64,000 nucleotides of DNA from Monosporascus cannonballus (Eukaryota; Ascomycota; Sordariomycetes; Xylariales). The first letter of the stretch is position 1, and each line of letters begins with the position of its first letter. Both the position numbers and the translations under genes were made by a program. The stretch covers positions 336,828 through 400,827 of the forward strand of contig QJNS01000041.1 in NCBI GenBank assembly GCA_004154925.1. Reading direction: 5' to 3'. The notes under the pieces were generated by a model. It was not told where the DNA came from. It ran no database searches and was given only the letters and a program-made list of their open reading frames with translations. Positions 24,680 through 38,459 of the stretch are shown one piece after another.

Positions 24680-27102
24680 TTACCTCAGCTAGCTCAGGCC
24701 TCCCTGGCTTGTTTTCCCAATTTCTTCAAAGTTATTTAAGTACCGCTTTATAACGCTAAATATTAATTAATCAAATCCCAAATCCCTATAATAAGCCAGC
24801 AAGGCCTAAGTTGTAATTATGTAAAAACGGCTTCGTTTAATACATTTGTTTCTTTAAAAAAACGAAAATCCGTAATAACTTAATAATAAAACTTTTTTTT
24901 ATAAATATATATATATATATATATTGTTATTTCTGCCATAACTTTTATTAATATTATTTTGGTCCTAATTAGGACCTGTTTACTATTCCTAAACCGTAAC
25001 GCGTATAATAATTACAGCCCGAACCCGTTACGTTATTATCCTCTTTTTTAAAATACGATAAATCCGAATTTTTTCAGTTTTACTAGGTTACACCTTTAGA
25101 ACAGAATATACGTACGCGTACCTTAAATTTCTAATATTAATATAAAAGAATTAATACAACATTTAAAATTTTTATTCGTAATTAAATTTTTTGGAATAAT
25201 TTAAGCCGAATTATAAATTCGATTATTCGAATTAACCGATTAATTAACGTTTTAAAGGAAAAATAAATACCTAAAAAGTTATTAATATATAAAAGTTAAC
25301 AGGAATTTCTGATTCCGGTTAATTAGGACCCCGTTATACGTAAATATCATAATATATTATACGGGAAGCTTATAATTTTTACAAAAAGGCCTAAATTTCG
25401 TCGTCCGCCGGAAAAGGTATTATTCGAAATTAAAATAATCCATATTACCTTGGACGAAAATTAACATTTTATAAAAACATTTACCCTTAACTAATTTAAA
25501 TTCTTAAATCAGGTAATTATATACCTTAGAAACAAAATGGCAGTTGTATAATGCGAAACGAAAATCAAAATAATTTCATAATAATAATAATCCGGATATT
25601 TTTATATATATTTTTTTATAATCCTAGTTATTATGATTAAAATAATTTCCAAAATTAACAACAAGTATTTACCTTATTTACTAAACAGATTTTTATTATT
25701 TTCGAGTTTATTATGGGATAATATCGATATATTAAAAAATTGGGTATTTGCGAAAATTATTATACGTTAAATAAAGATATAATTTGGTTAGCAGAAAAGG
25801 CTAAAATAACCGTATTAATTCCTTTATAATTATATAATTTTAATTAAAATAAAATATATTTTTTAACCAAATACAATAAAATAATATCATATATTAATAC
25901 GATAATTTCAATATTTAGAATTATATTTATAATATAACGTTTTAATATAATACCGTTATACGGAATATTATTACTGCGTTTGCCGGTTATTATAACCGTA
26001 TTTTTTTAAAAAAAAAGTTAAAATAATTTATATTTCAGCTTAATTAATATTATAAAATAAAATAATTTTATAAAACGTTATAATAATATCTAATATTGTT
26101 TAATACTTTTTATTAATTCGTAATTAATATTATCCGGATTTTATTCTTTATTTTTATGAATACGTTTTATAAATACAATAAATAAAAGTTTCCCGGTTTT
26201 CCCAAATTAAAACATATTCCATATAATAAATATTGTTCGATTTCGTTAAATATAATTAACGAAAATAAAAGCATTATCGATAATACCTATAACATTTATC
26301 GAAATTTTTTCCAAAGGATATATAAATTTAAAAAAAATAATTTTATCGGTTTTCGGAACGTTTTTATCTTATTTATAAAAATCAAAAAATAACTAATTAT
26401 ATTCGGAAAATATAAGCGAATTACGCCGAAATAATTAATCTATACGATAGAAAATAATAATCTTTTTTGTTCTTATTTTATTTTATATATAAATAAATTT
26501 TTTATTTATATTTGTACGTATTTATTAACCGGATAATATAACCGGGACGTATAAAATAAAAGCAACTTTAAAAATAAATTATTAATTTTTAAATAAAATA
26601 ATATAATTATATTAAAAATTGCTGAATTTTTACCTTTTTAAACCTTTTATTCTTTATATATATAATGTTCGCATATTTGCGTTATTTTTATAAAAATTAC
26701 GTACGAGATACGAATTATTTATAATAAAAATATTTAGCATATATAAAGCTTTCCGGAATACCTTAATCGAAATTTTTTTTAAAAACCGACCTTACCAAAT
26801 TTATGGAATATATATATTTCCGGTTAACCGTTACCGAATTTGAATTTATCGCATATAAAATAATTTCTAAATATTTTAGTCGCGCTAAATAAATAAGGGA
26901 GGTATCGTAAAGCTTTGATTAAAATACATTAATAAATAAGGATTGTTTCGACAAAAATCCTTTATTATTATATATTAATAATACATTACTTAATCACATA
27001 AATTACTTAGCGGATAATTCGTAAATACTTTATTTTTTGATTCGGAAATATAATTTATTTATGTTATTTTTTAAATAACGCAATTTTAATTAAAACATGC
27101 TG

Positions 27103-27107
27103 AATAA
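27103..27107 (-). other. Empty insertion site corresponding to element 1
   Basis: The sequence here (AATAA on the plus strand, with TGCTG on its left and AACCCTT-like sequence on its right) matches, in reverse complement, the joined flanks of element 1 in copy A with a single TTATT. It shows the sequence before that retrotransposon inserted. Confidence 0.9.
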
Positions 27108-30100
27108 AACCCTTTTATCGGATAGCTACGGAACCGGAAATATTTTAATACGGCCGATATTTTATAGGGCAACAATTTTTTAACCTTATTAAAAATAATA
27201 ACCAACCGTTAATCGATATTATTTTTATAGATAAAGAATTTTGAAATTATTATTATTTCCTTTAAGAAATTTAAGTTTATTTATGCTTTTTATATATTAT
27301 ATAATATAATAATGTTAACTATATTAAGCGATTAATCTTAATATTATTATTTTTTATAAGGCTGATTAATTTAATTATAACAAAAAATATTTTATTTCGA
27401 TTAAATATTACGTTTTATAATATTAAATTAAATATTTATTAATTCGATCTTAATATTAAATTTGGTTTTGGTAAATTCTAAAGAAGAAATATGGAAAATA
27501 TTTAATTAAAAAGGCCAATATTATAATTTATGGTTTGTTAATAAATTCCGCTAGTCGAAAAATAATATATATAGTATTAACATTATTTTTTTCTGAAATC
27601 CGTTTTTAATTAGACATTATATGTTTTTATAATGCAAATTTTATGCCCGTTATGCTTTTTTACGAAATAAATATTATATTACTTAGGATTTTCGTAATAA
27701 AATCTTTAAGCGCATTTATTTTTTATTTCGTAATTTCTGATTAATTAGAAAATATTAATTTCGGATTCAAAAGGAAAACTAGGATTCCGAAAATATTTTG
27801 GCTATAGGTTATAAAATTATAGAAACTAAATTTATCGATTTTAATAATACCATACTTATTATTAACGACATAAATAGGCTTAATTGGTTGGATATGGCAA
27901 AAGATAAAAATTAATTTATAAATAATTTTAACGTTATTATTCGAAAAACTTTTAATACCGAATTTATTAAAGATAATTTGGTTCTAAATAAATGTAATAT
28001 TTTGCATATGGAAAACAGTTATAATCTTATAATATAAATTATTAATAATTTAATTAATAATTTTAATTAAGGCGGTTTTTTATCGTTATCGTTATTATTA
28101 AATCAGCAAAATAAGAATTTATCGGATGAAAACAAACTGTTAATATAATTTTTTACTTTTTTATTATTTTATATCTTTTTTTAAATAATATAGTGCTTAT
28201 ATTATAATTTTAATATTAATATAATTTTATTATATAAGTAATTTTAATTAATTAATTTCGAAATTGTTTTATATAGTACCGTAATTATTTAATCGTTATA
28301 TTAACGTAATTTATTTATTTTCGGTAATAAAATTATAAATAAAAAAAAATATTTTACGATATAATACGTAATATAATTATTAAAGAAATTAATATAAATA
28401 TTTCAGTTCATAATTTATATAATTTTAATTAATTATATTTTATTTAAACTTTTTATTTTTTATAAAATTATATAAAATTATTATATTATTTATAATTAAC
28501 TTATTAATTAACGTTATTAAGTACATTTTATGATTTTTTTGTTTTATTTTTTTTACGCGTTATTATAACTTATATATTAATAATTCTTTTTATGTTTTCC
28601 GATCTTAAAATCTTATTCGTTTTAAGCGTAATGTTTATGTTTAAATTTTTTGGAAATTTTTATTTAGATTATATAATAATGCTAAATATTTAGGGATTAC
28701 GTATAAATATTTTTTACTGTATTTTTATACGTAATTTACATATTTATTATTTGTATAATTCCGTAAATTATAATCTTTATAAAATAATTATATAATATAT
28801 ATTATCTGGCCAGGCGGCCCAGTTTATAAAATTATAAACCCTTTTTTATATTGTTTATATAATATTTAATTTATATATTTTTCGTTAAATTACGAAAACC
28901 GTAATTAATTAAAAACCCGAAATTAATTTAATAATTTAATAACTTATACGGTTAATATAATCTGTTATAACGTAAATTTTATTTTGTTAATTATTATTAC
29001 GGAAACTATCCCGAATTATATTATTAATATTTAATATTTATATAAATATTATATTTTTCCGTAATAAAACCTTTTATTTATAATATAAATTTTTCGTAAT
29101 ATTATTAAATTTATAGATTTTTAATAATCGTCAAGTTTTTTTAATTAATATATATTTGTATTAATGTTAAAATATAAAATACTTATTTTTTCCTAGTTTT
29201 CCGCCATATTAATGTAATTTTATAATATATATTTAATATTTGGAATTAATTACGTATAATATGTATTTTCCGTAAAAAAAATTTTATATCTTAAAATAAT
29301 TATATATTATTTAGTTAATATGAAAATATTTTAATTAAAATTACGTTATTATTTTTACTTTTTTATAAGTTATTTTGGTACCGGTTTCGGTTATTCTTTT
29401 GTCCGAGATCTTATTATTTATTTTTAAGATTATTTTTCGAAAATAGATTGTTTTTCCGAAATATTATTAATAAATATAATTTTTTAATAAGATAAATAAA
29501 AAGTTTTAAATTTATTTAAAATATATTATCGGAAGTTATAACGGAAATTATTTTTGTTATATTGGCAAAAAATTTATTTATTTTATATAATATTATAAAA
29601 TATATAAAGATATATATTATAATATAAATTTCGGATATTAAATAAAAAAGTCCTAATTAATAATTATTATATTATAAATAATATATTTTTATATATTAAA
29701 ATATGATAAATATTTAGAATTATAAAAATTATAATTAAATAAATAATATTAATTATATATTAAATAATTATATTAATTATATTTAATATATATTTAATCG
29801 AAGTAATTTTATAAATTATATTAAGAAATTTATAATAAAATATAAATTTCGTATAATTTATATATAATTATTAAATCTTTTTTTATATAATATTATTTTA
29901 TTATAAAAAAATTTAATTAATTTTTTTATTTATACTTAATAACTTATATAAATCTAATAATTTACATATTTATAATTATGTAATTTTAAAATTTATATAT
30001 ATTTTAATTTTAATTATATATATTACTTTAAAATATTTTCATAATTTATTAATTATTTATAAATTTTATTCGTATATAATAAATCTTTAAATATTTTTTA

Positions 30101-31270
30101 TTTATATTAATAATATATTTAATAATTATTTAATATATAAATTTTATTTTATTTATTAAATTTTATATTTGTTATTTATATTTTTAATTTTAATTAAACC
30201 GAATTTATATTAATAAAAATATAATATTATGAAATTGTTTAATTATAATTATTTATTTATTTATATTTAATATTATGTAATTATTATTATAATATTATTA
30301 TCGTTTAATAAATTAAAATATAATAATTGCATTTGGAAAATATATAGCAATTTAACAAAAAAATTATAACGTATATAAAAATTGTAACGGTATTAAATTA
30401 ATTTTTAATACGAAGTATATTAATTATAATGTTATTTTCCGTATTTTATTTTTTATTATATATATTATTTTTTTAAATTTCACTTTAATTTTTATAATAA
30501 ACTTTTTAATTTAAATAATTATTTAATAATATTTTAATATCATAAAGTTTTTATAAAGTAAATTTAATTATTTACCTTTATATATATATTAATATATATT
30601 TTATTTATAATAATTTGAAAATAATATTTAAATAAATATTCCGGGATTTCGATTATATATATTAATTTATAAAATGTTAATAAAAATGTATTTATATATT
30701 TTAATAAATTTTAAATTTTGTTTTTATTAAGTTTTAAAAAATTTATTAAATAATATATAGCATTATTCGTTTTTTTTCTTTTATTAAAATATAATAATAA
30801 AATTATTAATATAAATAATACGAATTATTATATTATAAGTTTTTAAAATTATAAAATAAATATTTTCTATATTATAAATTTAACTGGCATATATGTTTTT
30901 AAAATTTTATGTAATTTAAGCCATTAATTATTTTCGGGAATTTATAATTTATAATAATTTATATAATATAAATAATATTAGAAATACAATAATTTTATAA
31001 TTTCCAATAAGAAAATATAAAACCGTAATATATTTTATAATATATATTATATAAACGTTATTTTTATAATATTAAATAAAAGAAATCCGTAATTATATGT
31101 AATTAACTGCCGAATAAATAATTTTATATAAAAATTAAATTTTTAAATATTACGGTATATTCGGCATTAATATTAAAGATTTCGGCAATTATTCTGAATA
31201 TCTAATTATTATTATACTTATATAAAATTTTAATATAAAGGAATTTTTAAAACCAGTTACGGACTTAATT

Positions 31271-31520
31271 ATGCCGATAAAGAGAAAACGCGGTAAAGGG
31301 AAAAAAGTTAAATCCGGCCGTTAATTTTTATTAAAAAAATTAAAAAATCTTAATTCGAAAAAGAAATAATTACCAAAATTTTTAATAAAATAGTAATAAG
31401 GTATAAAAGCGGTTTCGAAAAATATTAATTAAGACTGTATGCCGATAAATACTTATCCTAATTAAAGAAAAATAAAGTTATAAAACATAATTAAAAAAGG
31501 TTTATTGTAAATCCGAAATT
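31271..31520 (+). pseudogene. Decayed frames with a Lys-rich start in copy B
   Basis: ATG at 31271 begins a strongly basic peptide (MPIKRKRGKGKKVKSGR) before a TAA. A neighbouring frame continues with FEKEIITKIFNKIVIRYKSG and then LRLYADKYLS, interrupted by RIP-type stops. It might be the N terminus of a nuclear protein of the element (nuclear-localisation-like start followed by helices). The family is not recognised. The homologous stretch in copy A is near 2600-2870 on the minus strand. Confidence 0.35.
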
Positions 31521-32222
31521 CTAAATATTTTAAATTAATATTTAAAAAAAGCAGACGTTAAAATAATTATATTAATAACGAAAAAATAGTTTTTTTAATA
31601 TTGGTAAAAAATTATCCATATTATCTATTTACCTATATAATTAGTTATTTATCCTAATTATTCGATTTAAGTTAAAATACCTTAAAAATTAAAAAGAATA
31701 AAAATATTTTAAAAATTAATATAATAAATTCAAAAAAACCGGAAAATAAAATTTAAGAAATTTTAATGTGGCGTTATAAATAAAGGGCTAAAAATTAAAA
31801 GGATAATTTATTAATAATTGCGATAAATTATAATTCCAATTACGGAATATAAAATTCCGTTAAACCTTTTATTTAATAAAATTTATTATATATTTATTAT
31901 AATATATAATTAATCCAAATTAAATCGGATTAATTTTCCGTATAAAGCTTAACGAATTAAAAATTAATAAAAATAATAAATTTAATAAATAAATAATATA
32001 TTAATGATTTTAATTAATATTGTATAAATATTTATAATTATTATATTTTACGATCGTAATAATGCGCCGAAATTAAACGTATTTTTTATTATTGGCCTTA
32101 ATTATACCTGGCGGAATTTTATTTTTTTATTTTTTAACTTAATATTATGATTATTTTTTTAATTTGCTATTAATATTATTATCCGATAAATACCGTTTAT
32201 TTTTAATATATAATTTTTTAAT

Positions 32223-32450
32223 TTGGATAAAAATTATTATTTCGATTTTTTTTCCGATATATTATTTATAATATCGGGCTGCGGATTATTACGTTTTAAC
32301 GATATTCGTAATTCTGGTAATAATATAAAAATAAATAAATTATACGAATATAAGTACGATAATAAAATTAATATTAACAAATTAAAAATATTTAAAAATA
32401 ATAAGTTTTACGTTAACGTTATAAATAAAAAAAACAAAATAAGTTTTTAA
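32223..32450 (+). pseudogene. Small decayed frame in copy B, paralogous to 1698-1928
   Basis: A 75-codon frame whose C-terminal half (KIFKNNKFYVNVINKK) matches the frame in copy A. The function is unknown. Its preservation in both RIP-altered copies suggests that it lies within a real former exon. Confidence 0.35.
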
Positions 32451-35310
32451 TTAAAATTACTTATTATATTGCATATTAGGTATATAAATATAAGTATTAT
32501 TATAACCGAAATTACGATTTTAAATCGTAAAAATATATAAATTATATGCCAGTTTAATATTTAAATTATTAGAATTATTATTAAACCGTTTATTATTAAT
32601 TTAAATCGAATAACTATATACGGTATATTTTAATTAGGACGGGATATAATTTAAAATAGCCTTATAACTTTTGCCGATATTTATTAAATTTATAACGTAA
32701 TAATAATCCGTAATTTATATAAATTAATTTGAGATATAAAAATATAATACCGTTATTATTAATTAAATAAATTCCGTTATTTATAAAAAATTACTTATAC
32801 TTTTTATAAAATCGAAAATATTACTTTTTTATATATTATATATAACGCAAAAAATAAGTAATTTTTTAAGATATTTTAATATTGTTATTTATTGAAACCG
32901 GGGACTGCCTTAATTAATTTAATTATATTTTAAATTAAATATGGATTTTTAATTTCGTTTAATTTATTTAGGAATTTATTAAATAAAAATTATTTAAATT
33001 TAATAAAAAAATATTTATTTTATTTTTTTACCGCCAAATAAAAATAACCGTATAAAAAAATTCGTTCGCTTATTATTTATATTAAAATTTTATTATTTTC
33101 CAAATAACCGTTTTTACCGAATTAATTTTTAATTATTTTTACGTAAGTATTTTCGAATTTAAAAATTCGGATATATAAAAGAAATTAAACGTATGTATAT
33201 TATAATAAGATTTAGCCGGAAATAAGTTATTACAGTTTTTTTTAATATAATAATTTCGTTTTTTTAAATATATTAAAATTATTTTATATATATATTTACC
33301 GTTAAATAACGCGTATTATTAAGGCCTTATTTTTATCCGGTACCGTAAATCAAAATTATTTTATTTCGGAAATTTACGGATAATATTTTAACCGGCCGAA
33401 AATTAAAATTAAAATTTAATAATTATTTTGTTTTAATCGAAATTATTCGTAATAAATTACGTATCGTCCTTTTTATTATTTAAATCCGTTACGTTACTTT
33501 TTATTACGATCTTTATATTTTTACAAATAATATAGTTTTTAATTTATCGGGCTTAAATCATTTTCGTTATTTTAATTTTTTTAAAATCAATAATTTAATT
33601 TTATATTTATTGAATATTTAATAAGATATAAATAATATAACTTATTTATAATTAATTATATTTAATTATTTATAATTATAAATTATTTAACCGAATCGTT
33701 ATTATAAATTCTTAATCGAAAAATTCTGTAATATATTTTATTATATTATTTAATTAATAGCTAAATTATTAATATTTAATTTAAAAATAATAATAAAAAT
33801 AATAATACGAATAAAAAGATTTAATTGCTTTAAGTTATTATATACGCAAATTTAATTCCCGTAAAATATTTCGGAATTATAAAACTTAATAATTTTTTTA
33901 TAACTTTTAATAAATATCCTTAATTTATTATAATCTTAATTAAGTAATTATAAATATCCATAATTTTTATTTTATTATTAATATAAATAACAATCTTAAT
34001 AATAAAACGTAAATTATTAAATTAAATTAAAAAATATTATTTAATAATCCAGATATATTAATTATTAAAAAATTCAAATACTTTTAATTTAAACGTTAAT
34101 TTTTAAATATAAGAAAAATAATAATATTAATTTCGAAACGATTAATATTAAAATGCCGGATTTCCGCCTTATAGCTATATTTAATTAAACTGCCGATTTA
34201 ACGAAAACCGCCATATTTTGTAATTTTTTTATAATATTATGAATAATTATTATATATATAAATTAATATATATAAATAAAAAAATAAAACATAAATTACG
34301 GATATTAATATATTTAAACTCGAAATCTTTTTATTTTATTAATAAATATATTTCGTTAATAATAACCAAGCCATATTATTATTTAAAAAAAATTTAATAT
34401 AATAATCTAAAATTAACCGTTTAATATTTATTTAAAATTAAAAATAATATAATTATATTATCTGGTACTTATACCGTTTAATATTTTTAAAGTAAGTTTT
34501 TTTATATCCGCAAATATTAAAATAAAAATAAAATATAGAATTACTTTTATAAAGATTTGTTATTTTCTCGTTAACTTAATTAATAATTAAATTAATTATT
34601 AACAAAAAGCTTTAAATAATTAAGGATTTTTTAAAATTTATTTTAATAATAAAAAAAATTAAATTTTTCGATAACTAAATTATATACCGTATTAATTTAT
34701 TTTTTTTCGTAAAATACGACCTTATTTACCAAGCATAACGCTTAATATAAGGCGAATAAACCGACGGCGTAAAGTTTTTATAAAATTATCGGCAATATAT
34801 ATAATATTGGCATATAGGTTAATTATATTTATATCGGTAAAAAACCGGTAAAAATATTAAATAAAAATAAATATTTCGTTTTAAAAAATTAAATCCTTAA
34901 AAATTTAAAATATTTACCTTAAATTTTGAATATATTACTTATATTTAATTAATTAAGAAAAAAATATATTTCAGGATTTATTATAAGCAATTTTAAACTT
35001 TATATATTATTATTTTGGCTTATAAGGTTATATTATTATTATATTAACCTAAGGGGAAAAAAGTTATAAAATTTATTAATCGGAATTTTAAGCTATTTTT
35101 TTATTATAATAAAGTTTATTTCGTATTAATTAAAACCATTATTATATTAAGAAATAAAATCTTTAATTTTGCAATAAATTATATAAGTTAAAATATTAGA
35201 AATTTCGTAATTAATATATATTATTAAAATTAATATTAATAATTTCTGCAAATTTATATAAAAACGTACCAAACGGAACGAAAAAATTATAACTTGCTAT
35301 TAGGCCCTAT

Positions 35311-35477
35311 TTTGGAGGTTATGTTATTTTTATGGGTATTATTTTTATAAGAATTTAGCTGATATATTGGATCCTTGACAAGTACTTTTTAATCAAAAGC
35401 TATAGCTGTGGTTACGGCTGCTGTGCTGCAGGCGCAGCCATAACCTCCAAAATGGGGTCCTGAATACGATGAGGCAA
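35311..35477. repeat. Right terminus of copy B: nested foldbacks and TIR
   Basis: GGCCCTATTTTGGAGGTTATG (about 35310) is inverted at about 35440-35462 as CATAACCTCCAAAATGGGGTCC. Inside, GGTTACGGCTGC and GCAGCCATAACC (35410-35445) form a 12-bp stem with one mismatch around a 12-base loop. The last 24 bases pair with the left TIR. The region is less RIP-eroded than the rest of the element. Confidence 0.75.
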
Positions 35478-35485
35478 TTAATACC

Positions 35486-35641
35486 AATCGTTTGTAATAA
35501 CAATTCGTTACTCAAGACGCCCTTGGTATTACGAGACGTAATACGTTACTGTATTTATTGTTCAAAATCCCACGATATTCCTGCCAACATAAACCCGTAC
35601 GACTAAGGTTTAACAGTTGGTTAAACCGCCTAGCCGTTACA
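35486..35641 (+). repeat. Solo LTR, 3' part (split by copy B)
   Basis: It carries the conserved LTR end (TATTACGAGACGTAATACG...GTTGGTTAAACCGCC...CCGTTACA) and keeps the canonical terminal CA. It is followed by TCTTA (35642-35646), the TSD partner of 24380-24384. Confidence 0.92.
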
Positions 35642-35681
35642 TCTTAGAATTATTAACGGGGCGCCGCAGCATTACACTCTT

Positions 35682-35995
35682 TTACTTATCATTATCGGGG
35701 GGCGTTAGCAGATATACATACTCTTCGTACCTTTTATCATGCATATTTTCGATATCATCGATATTGCCCTTTTGGTAGTTTTCACAACGTGGTAAACCTT
35801 TTTCGTTTGTTCCGGGATATGCTTTATTCCAGTTATCGCAAATAAAATAGTTTACGAATGTTAGGTATCCGCAAACCCATTGCTTCCAAATTTCCTAGTA
35901 TATCTTGGTTCCTAGAAGTTGAAAGAATTCCTTTAGATTAGTTAAACCGATTTTCACATAGCTAACGTGATATTTTCCTTTACCTACGTCCTTGC
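35682..35995 (-). pseudogene. 3' exon of an unidentified gene
   Basis: A minus-strand frame of about 100 codons ends at TAA (35682-35684) with one in-frame TAG. It reads KGKYHVSYVKIGLTNLKEFF, then CGYLTFVNYFICDNWNKAYP, then RCENYQKGNIDDIENMHDKR. Its composition is much less RIP-altered than its surroundings. I do not recognise the family. Before the solo LTR inserted it lay directly beside the decayed locus now at 17135-24384, so it may belong to that locus. Confidence 0.5.
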
Positions 35996-37663
35996 GTCAT
36001 AAATGTTGGATTTCGTTTTAAAAAAAAATTATTTTACTATGTTATTTCCGCCGGTATTATTTGTGATAAATGTGTTAAAAAGTAAAGTTTCCAGTAACTT
36101 AGAAATAAACTAGTAAAATAGAACTAGTAATATATAATAAAAATGGAATACGTATATAATATATCAAAATTCGAATCCAGATGTTTTAGAAAATTAACTT
36201 ACCGACTTAATTAAATACGGTAGCTTTAGAGCATTCGGCAAAGGATAACTTAAGATGACTTAACGGAAAGCACATTGTTCCAAGTGCGAGCGTACTATGT
36301 AGAATGCAGGCGTACCAGAAAATGCAAACGTACTATTACGATAGCCAGATCTATTATTCCGTTTAGAGTTAGTATTTATATCCCCTATTGAAATACTATA
36401 TGCGATTAACTAATTGTAAAATCTTAATTTACTTAATTAGACGTAAGGCTAATACTTTATCCCGTTAATTCATTTTGTTAAATAATTGCCAACTTATTAC
36501 GCCTATTTTAAAGCTTTTAATTAGCCGAAACGCTTAAATATTTTTATTACCGTTTTTATATACAGCTTTACGTTAAAAAAATAATAATTTATATTTTAAA
36601 AAATGACTTGCTTATGGTATCGTGTTATGATGTATAATATTTAATATCGAGTTATAACTTTACGCGTATCTGGCTGCGATTAATAACCGCTCTGGGCCTG
36701 GCCGTTACGGTATATAAGATATAATTCCGAAAAAGGTAAGGTTAATTTGATAATAGGTTATATCACTATAGTGACAGGGAAATATTTTAGGCTTTCTGAT
36801 ATTAATATACAGCTAATTATACTTTACGTTTATAACCTTAGTCGTTTAATTAATAATAGCTGTCTTTATTTAACCGACGCGCCATATATAATAATAACAA
36901 GGTTTTACTTAATAATATGTATATTAAATCGACGTATAACAACGATTCCTTAAATAAAAAATATTATACGCTAAAAAGAGTTAAAATTTATTAAAACCAA
37001 GTAACATGAATGTTATATCGTAGTTCTTAAAAATATTTCATTTGTTTTTATATTATAATAACTTTAGTAAATTTTAACGTAAATAACTTAAAGTATGTTA
37101 CTCGATAAAGTAAATATAAAAATATTAACAAATTTAAAATAAAAAGACATGATTATTTTAATATTAGTAATTATTAAAATAAAACTTAATCCGTTTTTAT
37201 TTAAAAAATTTATTAAAAATTAATAAGGCCATATATATCTCAGATATTTATTTATTACTACGTTACGTCTTTCTTTTCAAATTTAATATTGTAATAAATG
37301 CTTGTAATATATATAATATTTCTCTTTACTTTGTATTTCTTTAATATCTGCCGGTTTTAAATATATATTTCCTGAGGTTTAATTATACCTTTATTTCGGC
37401 TTAATAATTTCTAACCCGTAATTTAAATAATTATGTCTTTATTTTTTGTTTTTTTGATATTTTTTAGTTTTTTAAAAATGCGTAACTATTTATATTAAAT
37501 AATTTTAATATAACTTTAATAAATTATACTTTAACAATAATCAAACCTACGAGGATTAATAACAATAACCGTTACGGTTTATGTATTATATTTTAACGAA
37601 ATATACAACCTATTCCTAGCTTAAATATCTCTGTATAATATCAGAAATACATTTCGTTTATCT
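35996..37663. other. AT-rich stretch without recognisable genes
   Basis: RIP-altered sequence. A 68-codon plus-strand frame at 36747-36953 shows no family resemblance and is probably chance. The only structure noted is the short repeat at 36285-36336. Confidence 0.5.
36285..36336 (+). repeat. Short imperfect tandem repeat
   Basis: Three units of about 18-20 bases begin TGCGAGCGTAC, TGCAGGCGTAC and TGCAAACGTAC. The differences are mainly transitions. Confidence 0.55.
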
Positions 37664-38459
37664 ATTACGCGCGTTGAATCGGGAAGAAAATTTTCCAACG
37701 CTCAGGATACGGCAAAAGAAAAAACCGCCGCATTTCTGGCCGGAAAAAAGAATTTTTTTCTTCTAATACAAATACAACGTTATTTTTTTCCGTAATATAT
37801 GAAAAAAATTTAATTCTGCTAGGAAAAAAGAAATATCGCTTAACTATTTTCAACAGTTTTACAAAATATTCGCAAATTTTTAAACGAATATCTAAATAAA
37901 TACTTATAACAAACATAAAATAAAATAATTATTTTCGAATATCGTAAAAACTGCAAAAATCGCACAGCGTTCGTAATCGTTAAATTAATATTTATTATGA
38001 TATTATCGGATTAGAAAAAGCAATAATTAATTAAAAATATAAATTTTTAATTAATCCGATCCGGTAATAATACATAAACCGGTTATTTCCGCATTAACAA
38101 AATTACATATTTTATAAATCTTTAGAAACCGGAAAATTAAGCCTTAACCTAATAATAATAAATCGTTTCGATCTTAATATTTACGTTATAAACATTATAG
38201 TTATTGATAGTAATAACGTAAGCAGTTTATTTTTTACGTTACTTTTAAAATATATCGTATTTATAGAAAATATAAACGTTATCGGTGCGATTAATCGCCG
38301 AAATACGAAGAAAATACCTAGAGGCAACTATTAAAAAATAACGCTTTTAAGCTTTTTTAATTTTTTTAATTGAATAGCGTCGTAAAAAACCCGTATCTTA
38401 ATTATGACGATAAATTATATCAAAAAGTTAAATAAGGCATTAATTCGGCCGCCTAAATT
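37664..38459 (+). pseudogene. RIP-decayed reading frame running into integrase-like sequence
   Basis: One frame is sustained for about 265 codons (from TRVESGRKFSNAQDTAKEKT to IRLIAEIRRKYLEATIKK-like sequence), with stops almost only at expected Gln and Glu/Gly positions. Removing the solo LTR at 38460-38666 and one TSD copy joins it, in frame, to NYKLSSAF. That matches LNYKLSNIF of the element 1 integrase. The upstream part does not obviously match an integrase core, so this may be a chimeric or diverged gypsy relic. The antisense frame (37665-37916) is taken as a shadow. Confidence 0.5.

Larger units (their letters stand above)
24680..35477 (+). mobile_element. 10.8-kb TIR element, copy B (complete)
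   Basis: It is bounded by the 8-bp direct repeat TTAATACC (24672-24679 and 35478-35485). Its ends are imperfect inverted repeats: TTACCTCAGCTAGCTCAGG on the left and, reverse-complemented, TTGCCTCATCGTATTCAGG on the right. Both ends have subterminal foldbacks. An 8-bp TSD with TIRs points to a DDE transposon such as hAT or a Mutator-like element, but I found no readable transposase motif. At 10,798 bp it is large for those families in fungi and could carry several genes. It is inserted in a solo LTR. Confidence 0.82.

Noticed and set aside
1..35477. The large inverted repeat as an assembly artefact or hairpin telomere structure
   Set aside because: The two copies differ at many sites, sit in different target sequences, and only one holds element 1. 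These are independent insertions.
36285..36336. CRISPR-like array
   Set aside because: The units are about 18-20 bp, contiguous and degenerate with no spacers, in a eukaryotic nuclear context.
37665..37916. 83-codon minus-strand frame
   Set aside because: The opposite strand carries a much longer consistent frame (37664-38459), so this is most likely its shadow.
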